DNA from: Crocodylus rhombifer
Taxonomy: Eukaryota > Chordata > Crocodylia > Crocodylidae
DNA length: 64,000 nucleotides
NCBI GenBank assembly: GCA_038503035.1
Contig: JAVSML010024243.1
Coordinates: 66,647 to 130,646 of the forward strand
Direction: 5' to 3'
This document shows positions 57,818-64,000 of the stretch, piece by piece. Under the pieces are notes generated by a model that made no database searches, was not told where the DNA came from, and worked only from the letters and a program-made list of their open reading frames with translations. How positions within the stretch are numbered: the first letter of the stretch is position 1; every line of letters starts with the position of its first letter. A program made the translations under genes and the position numbers.

Positions 57818-60800
57818 TTAAGGAGTATACATAAAAAGTAAGGGACAGAGACATGAGCCCAAAGATAGAAATTACAGAAAGTGCAACAACATAAAGCACA
57901 ATTAAATACTATATATATATATATATATCTATCTTTCATATCAAGTTGAACTGGTGTCAGTCAAGCAAATGGCTATGTCATCAATAAGTATGTATAATAC
58001 TTATAGTTTATGATAGAAGGTGTCATATTTATCTGTTGTGCCTTGATTCTGCAAATATATAAATAAAAGCAAAACACCAGGCTTACTGTAAGGTATTACT
58101 TACCTTTAAAACTAATATTTGTCAAATTCTGGTACTAAACTTTAGCCTGTATACATGTTTGGAATGATATTCTGTAATGTACATAAATAGAATTTCTCTT
58201 ACTAGGTTCTGTTCTCCTTTTATACTTATATTAAGGTTAAGAAGTAAAACAGAGCTCAAAACTTTTAGTTCCATTTTACTTTCGGGTTTTTTATTGATTT
58301 TTAAAATACTTGACACAAACATCTCTACTATAGTTTTCTTATACAATGAATATTACACACAAATCTGTGTTTGTTATACTCGAAGAAATTAATCATTGTA
58401 TAGATTTACAGTTAAGAATATTTCCAGAGAAGAGATAAAAAATGAAAATAATTCTGAGAAGCGGGGGGGGATTTGTGGATTATCCGTTACTTCATTTTTC
58501 CAATGTAGGATTTTCCCCATTTGTATGTTTCAAAAGTCTAAGTTTCATCTATTCAAAACTGTCTTCACTTCAGTCAGGAAATGTATATATAATAGCTATA
58601 ACTATTGTGGGTTTTTGCCCCCCAACCCCACCCCCAAGCATAAAGCCAAAACAATCCTTTTCTTAATTTTATATCATTACAGTTACTAATAATTAGGGTC
58701 ACATCTGCAGTTCCTTTTTGACATTTGTTTATATTATTCAAATTCTTGTAGACAGTTATCACAATAGGTTCTGTTAGCCATTGTTTGGTTTGGAAGTTGT
58801 TTTAACTTTGGTGTTGCTAGTATTACGGAATGAATTTTTGAAATGCCCTCAAGAGTATAACAAGATAGTTGTGTTTCCTGATGAATTGCTTTACAGAGAA
58901 TGTAATTATGCATTTTACAGGATAGCAATTTGTATACCACATAAAGCACATGTTTACTTGTGGGAATTATATGGTTTTACTGTAATTATTAGAGCCTATT
59001 GATTGTATTCCATTATGTTAATGTTTCTAAATTAAGCAATATGAAGCAATTTTCTGCCATGCTGTATCTCAGAAGCCTTAGGGATATTATCTGCAACTTT
59101 TACTTCAGGCCTAGAGGCCATTGTGAATAAAACTTATAATTCACTTCACTGTAAGTTTTTTTTTTCTTCTCCTGATTGAAATCAATGAATCTTATACTGC
59201 AGAATATAAATGAGGTGACGAAGGAGGAAATAACACTTTTGCAATAGGAAAAGGCTAATGGTGAAAGGCACAATGAGCATTCAATTGGCTTCTTAAACAA
59301 AAATACTTTTGCCCTTTCTTTTTGAAGTCTGGCGACTTTCAGATAATCATAAGCTGTTTGTAGCTATGACCACTTTAGAAAAGAAGAATAATTTTAATGA
59401 TGAGTCATTATAGTAATTGCTTCAGCATTTCCTGCTCCAGTCAAGATAGCTTATTTCTGGCCATATAGTACTTTTATTGGCTATTGAAATACTGTATCAT
59501 CTGTTCAATCTGTGACAAGCTATCAAAAGAGAATAACTGAATGTTAGGGATGGAAGAACCAAAAAGCTTCTAGCAATTATTTCCAAGATTCAGCTTTCAT
59601 CAAGTTGTACTGATTTTATTTCTTAACAATAATCCTACTTTAAGAACATAAGACATGCATATATCATCCTCCACCCTCATCTCACATCACCTCTTCTATC
59701 TCTTTCATTACTTCCTTTTATATTGATATTTTTGTTTCTCTATTTTGTGATGTAATCTTAATTCTGTATCATCTCTTCTTTTTAATGCGTTCTTCTAATT
59801 CTTACTCTCCTTATTCTCTGCCTATTTTGTATCTCTGGTCTTATTTTGGTTTCTTACCCTTATAGATTTATTGTATTACCTTCTTTAGTTCTCTATTTTA
59901 TTTTTTTCTCATTATGCTCTTCCTTTTTCTCTTTTTTGTTGCTCCATTTTTATTTTTGTTTTTTCTCTGACTTCATATGTTACATCCCATAGACAAGAAG
60001 AAATGGGTGCAGGGTGCCCATCATATGTTGCACCTATGCCAAAACCTGTGGCATATTCATGACAGATTGATACATATGGTTCATTTGTTAAGTAAAGAAG
60101 CTTTTTAAAGCAATTTCTCTGTTTAAAATTTATAACGGGAAGGGAAAGTACTATATATTAGAGCACGCGGAAGTCACCATTAAATCTTCATGATTTGTCT
60201 ATAATTACTACTAAATATAGGGATATACTGGGTTACCCAAGATGCCCACTAGGGAAGGTATTTTGAAAGTCCTACCTATAGTATTGAGGCCTAAGTCTAA
60301 GGATGGATTTTTACCCAAGAGAGTCTTAGGTATGGAGACAGTGATCTGTATGGCACTCAGAGAGTTCAGCAGAAAAAAAGCATACTGCTCGTCCTATCAC
60401 CTTCAATATGACATCTATCATTTAAAGTTAGAATGATAATTCTCCTCCTTCCATTTTTTTAAGTAATGGAGATTTTTGTATAATTTTTTTTCTAGGTAAA
60501 TGCTTCAGGCAACAAAGCTAAGACATCATCATTTAGACTTACTGAAATTGGGCTTGTGGTTTCAATCCAATCCCCAGTAAACAAGTGTTCACTCCATTTA
60601 ACTGACTGCAGTCTGAGAAGATAAGGATTTAAAAGCAAAGGAACTAAACTGCATTTTCAGTTAGCAAGTATCGCAGTCATATAACCTGTGAATGATAGCA
60701 AATAGCATTCCCTTGGGTCCTCGGTAGGGCTACGGCTCAGATCTCTCAAATTCTATGCTATGAAGTTGAAGGTTCATAAGACAGGACTGGGAAACAGTTT

Positions 60801-61374
60801 AAGTCTAGTTAAGGAGGGAAAATTAGCTGAGTTTATGGAGAAGTGGCGCTCTTTGTACTCTAAGCAGGTCTTAGTTCCCTAACAAAATTTTGGATATTAG
60901 AATAGAGTTTTTCAAAAATCTCTTTGGCTTTTGTTTTGTTTTCCTAAAGGTTATTCATAGACTGGTTCTCTTTCTGCATGCTAAAAAGACTTTAATCATG
61001 CCTTCAAAAAGGAGGGGTTAGAAACTGCAATTTGTTTCAACTTGCAAGACTAGTGTTTGCTTATTTTTTTCAAAGCAACAAAGGAGACCTAGTTTTTGAT
61101 CTACCACCCTCTGCTTTTGGGCAAAGCCCTAAAAGGAAAGGAATCCTGATATTTAGATTTCTTTTTTACCTCTAAAACATTGAAGTCTTTGCCACCACTC
61201 TTTTTAAAAAGGTTTTGTCTTCCCTCAGAAGTGCAAATGCTGTTTGCAAATTTTATATACAATAATTATTGGATAAAATGCATAAATATCATTTGGAACA
61301 GCAGCCAGAACCATTATTCCTTTTCCCAGCTGCCACAGAAATAATGGAAGATTTCCTGACAGCCTTGCCTAGGT
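57818..61374. other. unique AT-rich DNA with (AT)n
   Basis: An (AT)n tract lies at 57909-57928. The rest shows no gene, RNA or transposon end. 59650-59990 is notably pyrimidine-rich on the plus strand. Confidence 0.55.
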
Positions 61375-61440
61375 CATAGCCTGGTGGTTGTGGCAGTGAC
61401 CTGTGCAGCAGAATATATATGGGTTCAAATTCCCCTTTAA
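61375..61440 (+). mobile_element. tRNA-like SINE head
   Basis: TAGCCTGGTGGTTGTGGCAG (A-box-like) is followed after about 20 bp by GGGTTCAAATTCC, an almost perfect B box. It directly abuts the MITE at 61442, so the SINE body may have been interrupted by that insertion. Confidence 0.55.
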
Positions 61441-61441
61441 T

Positions 61442-61913
61442 TGGTAGCACTTACACTTGCACTTTACTGCAGTTGACTAATTAGCTCCACAGTAAAGCAT
61501 CACCATCTACACATGCAGTGCTTTTAGGCCACAGTAAACTAACTGTACATGAATTAACTCTGCTATAGGATAGTACTGCCTGACACAAGTATTATTCTAT
61601 GGCAGGGTCATTTAGTTCACTGCAGTGCGTATGTACATGGTGACACAGTGCTGGGCTGCCTGCCAGCTAGACACACATTGTAGCACCCTAGTGCCCCAGC
61701 CAGCCCCTTTATAGCATACTGAGCTGCAGGGGGAGCAGCTCTGGGCTGGCAGATTGACCCCCTGGACTCCTTGCCAGATAAGGCTGTGCCACCTTGGCTC
61801 AGAGCTGCAATCCCGGGTGCACATGTAAATGCTGCCCACAGGAGCAATAAACTCTGGCATGAACTGCATCAGAGTTTATTCAGCTGAGTTAAATGCACAT
61901 GTAAATGCACCCA
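61442..61913 (+). mobile_element. MITE family member, copy 3 of 3
   Basis: The left end TGGTAGCACTTACACTTGCA and the reverse complement of the right end (TGGGTGCATTTACATGTGCA) are inverted repeats. The interior follows the 22642 copy closely: 'ctaattagctccacagtaaa', 'ttttaggccacagtaaacta', 'gggtgcacatgtaaatgctg' and 'aataaactctggcatgaact'. Confidence 0.74.
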
Positions 61914-63479
61914 ATGAGTACAGCCTAGAACCCAAGTCTTCCAGGATAAGAAAGATCACATGCCACAAATGGAACTACATTACAACAGAGTTTAGGTGGA
62001 GTTTAATATCTAGGTGGCCTCTCTGAAAATGGACAGTACCTCAATCTTGCTACTGAGGAATTTTTTAGACCAAAATGCAAGTGAATAAGGAATCTGAACT
62101 TCTTAATGTTTTTTGGTTATTGCAGGGTTTCTTAAAAGCTACAAAAATCCCTAAGAGGTAGAAAAGGATCTGGGCCTAAACAGAGAAAGTGATCTTATAC
62201 AGACAGAAAAGTATTTTGGGAAAGATGGACACATTCTGGTTGCTGCATTTGTTGAAGGAGCTCCCAAATGCAAGGTGGGCAGGGACTCCCATCTGCCATC
62301 AATTCTGAAGAATCATCATAAGGTGTTTCCTGACAGTTGCACTGGTGCAGAGGCCTGCATTCGTAATGTTCCTGTTCTTGGTATCATGAAGACAAATTAG
62401 TTTCTTCACTGTCAGAGAATTGTCAGTCTGGAACCTTTTTAAGCACCTAATTCATATTTTAAAAGACCTGACATTGAATCCTTTGGTGATTGATTGTGTT
62501 ATCTGACAAATGCTCCAGAATTTTTCTGAGAAATAATAACGATAATATTTGATTTTTTTGCCTTAAGATATGATTTAGCATAAGCCTTCTACAAATGTAC
62601 AATCCTTACTCATGGAGTTTCTTTCCAGATACTGGTAATCAGATAGTTTTAAAATACAGATGAGAATCCTCTTGAATAAGGTTGAAGAAATGCTATTATA
62701 ATTAGATCAAGGTTTTTAGCTAAATTGTTTTCTTTTAAAAAGGTCATGTGGTCAAAGTACAATGGTACTAACTGCCTTATAAAAGTACTTGGTGGAACAG
62801 ACTTGCCAGGCATCATATTGAGTATCTTTTCCCTTGCCATGTAATAAAGAAAGTTTTAAGCAGTGTGCTCAAAAGTAGTCTTGTCTGTTTTCCAAGTGTT
62901 TACTTAAACAAAACTCATATAATAGGTTGTCTGAATAAAGACTGTTTCATTATTACCAAATCCTTTGTCCTATTCAGGATTGGGAATTTTTCAAAAGATT
63001 GTACAAGGACATTCAAAAGGTAATGTTTTTATATGATAATAAAAATTATCAACATAGTATAAAATTTGCACTTCTGTGCTTAATAAAACAAAAATGAAAA
63101 CATTGATTCTCCAAACCTTTACACACACACCTACCAAAGATAGTTTTAATTCTGCACACAAGCTGTTGGAGGACTATTTTCTCTTCCATGGAATAAAGGT
63201 AAACGTATATATACTTACTGATGTAATTTTTGCATTACTTCATTACCTGTAAAGTTACTATATATTTTTGCACATACAACGTGTTCCAGAATATATTATG
63301 CACCTTGCTTTTGAAAGGCAGAATTTTTTTTTCAGTTTTATGGGTGTATAGAACAGAGACAGAGCCTAGTTTTCAAATTACTTGCCTTACCTTTTCTGCG
63401 TAAGTAACGCTTAAAACCTAACTGCTATTAAAGACTGGTATCCATATGTGAATCTGTGATTTTTGTGTCACATGGGGAC
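61914..63479. other. unique AT-rich DNA
   Basis: No feature recognised. Confidence 0.55.
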
Positions 63480-63900
63480 ATGGGTCAGCACTTGGGGATT
63501 GAGGTGCTAATCAAGGTCAGGAAGAGTGAGAAAAACCCAGGAACAAGCTAGATCAGGAAGCTAAGAGGTCAATCCAAGAACAGGGTCTAAGAGTGAGCTG
63601 AGTTACAAGTCAGGAGGTCAAGCTGGGAGCAGGGTCAGAAGGTATGCTGGAGGGACCAATAAAGTATCCTTGGGTCAGTTTGAACCTTGTTACCCTAACA
63701 CTACCATTCCTGAACAGGGGTTTATATAGAGGAAGTGAAGAGTCAGTTGACCCTGGCAGGACAGGGAGTAAGTGAAGGGTTTGGCCCTGCTGAAACTTCA
63801 GGCCAGCCTTGCCTTGTCTGGGTGGTCAGCTGTGAAGTGGCAGACCTGCACTGGCCAGGCTGAGGCCCCAGGTTCCAGGCCATAGCCTGATATTTTGAAA
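63480..63900. repeat. GC-rich repeat-like segment of unknown family
   Basis: Loosely repeated words such as 'caggaagctaagaggtcaa' and 'caggaggtcaagctgggag' recur every 30-40 bp at 63510-63660, followed by GC-rich DNA. The style resembles an LTR or retroelement leader, but no ends are visible and the window stops shortly after. Confidence 0.35.
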
Positions 63901-64000
63901 AAAGCTAAAGAGTCTCTAAGCCTGACAGAAAGGGCAGCCAGAGAGATCAGAAGCATCTAGCAGACAACAAAATTGCTTAAGAAACATTAGGGTAGATTAG

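Overview
This 64 kb window looks like non-coding vertebrate DNA. It is AT-rich and CpG-poor, has long stretches with no open frame, and is littered with old transposable elements. Eight CR1/L3-type LINE remnants, MIR-like and tRNA-headed SINE modules, hAT and Tigger/pogo-type miniature DNA transposons, and no sign of L1, Alu or BovB together suggest a sauropsid other than a squamate. A crocodilian or turtle is most likely. This is inferred from repeat types recognised by eye, not from a database search.

I found no host gene, exon, tRNA gene or rRNA gene that I can support. The only convincing protein-coding sequence is decayed retrotransposon: CR1 ORF1 (esterase and cysteine-motif parts) and CR1 ORF2 (endonuclease and reverse transcriptase). 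The window is therefore probably a gene desert or the inside of a very large intron. Seven of the eight LINE remnants lie on the minus strand, which fits an intron of a plus-strand gene, but the sample is small.

Layout. 1-5.4 kb: unique AT-rich DNA with a MIR-like SINE at 4.0-4.3 kb. 5.4-9.1 kb: GC-rich block with a C4/G4 minisatellite (6.73-6.95 kb), a G-run-rich tract (7.4-7.7 kb) and a 243-bp duplication. 9.7-15.4 kb: CR1 fragments, a broken hAT-like element, inverted repeats and tRNA-like modules. 15.4-26.3 kb: mostly unique DNA with two TIR-bearing MITEs. 26.7-28.8 kb: palindromic tRNA-like repeat, then an 870-bp hAT-type element with a perfect 8-bp target duplication and many internal hairpins. 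32.0-34.8 kb: two old LINE fragments on opposite strands, then a Tigger-like element with a second one nested inside it, which carries a perfect 50-bp palindrome. 35.8-36.6 kb: CR1 3' portion. 41.4-43.1 kb: hAT MITE, CR1 and Tc1/mariner-like MITE. 43.1-45.9 kb: GC/CpG-richer block of unknown origin. 47.2-53.9 kb: CR1 tail, MITEs and the largest CR1 copy (ORF1 esterase, endonuclease, reverse transcriptase). 56.9-57.8 kb: hAT-like element. 61.4-61.9 kb: third copy of the MITE family also seen at 22.6 and 47.6 kb.

No functional system of cooperating genes is visible. The interest lies in repeat architecture: nested transposons, perfect palindromes, a MITE family, and a LINE copy that lacks its 3' end.
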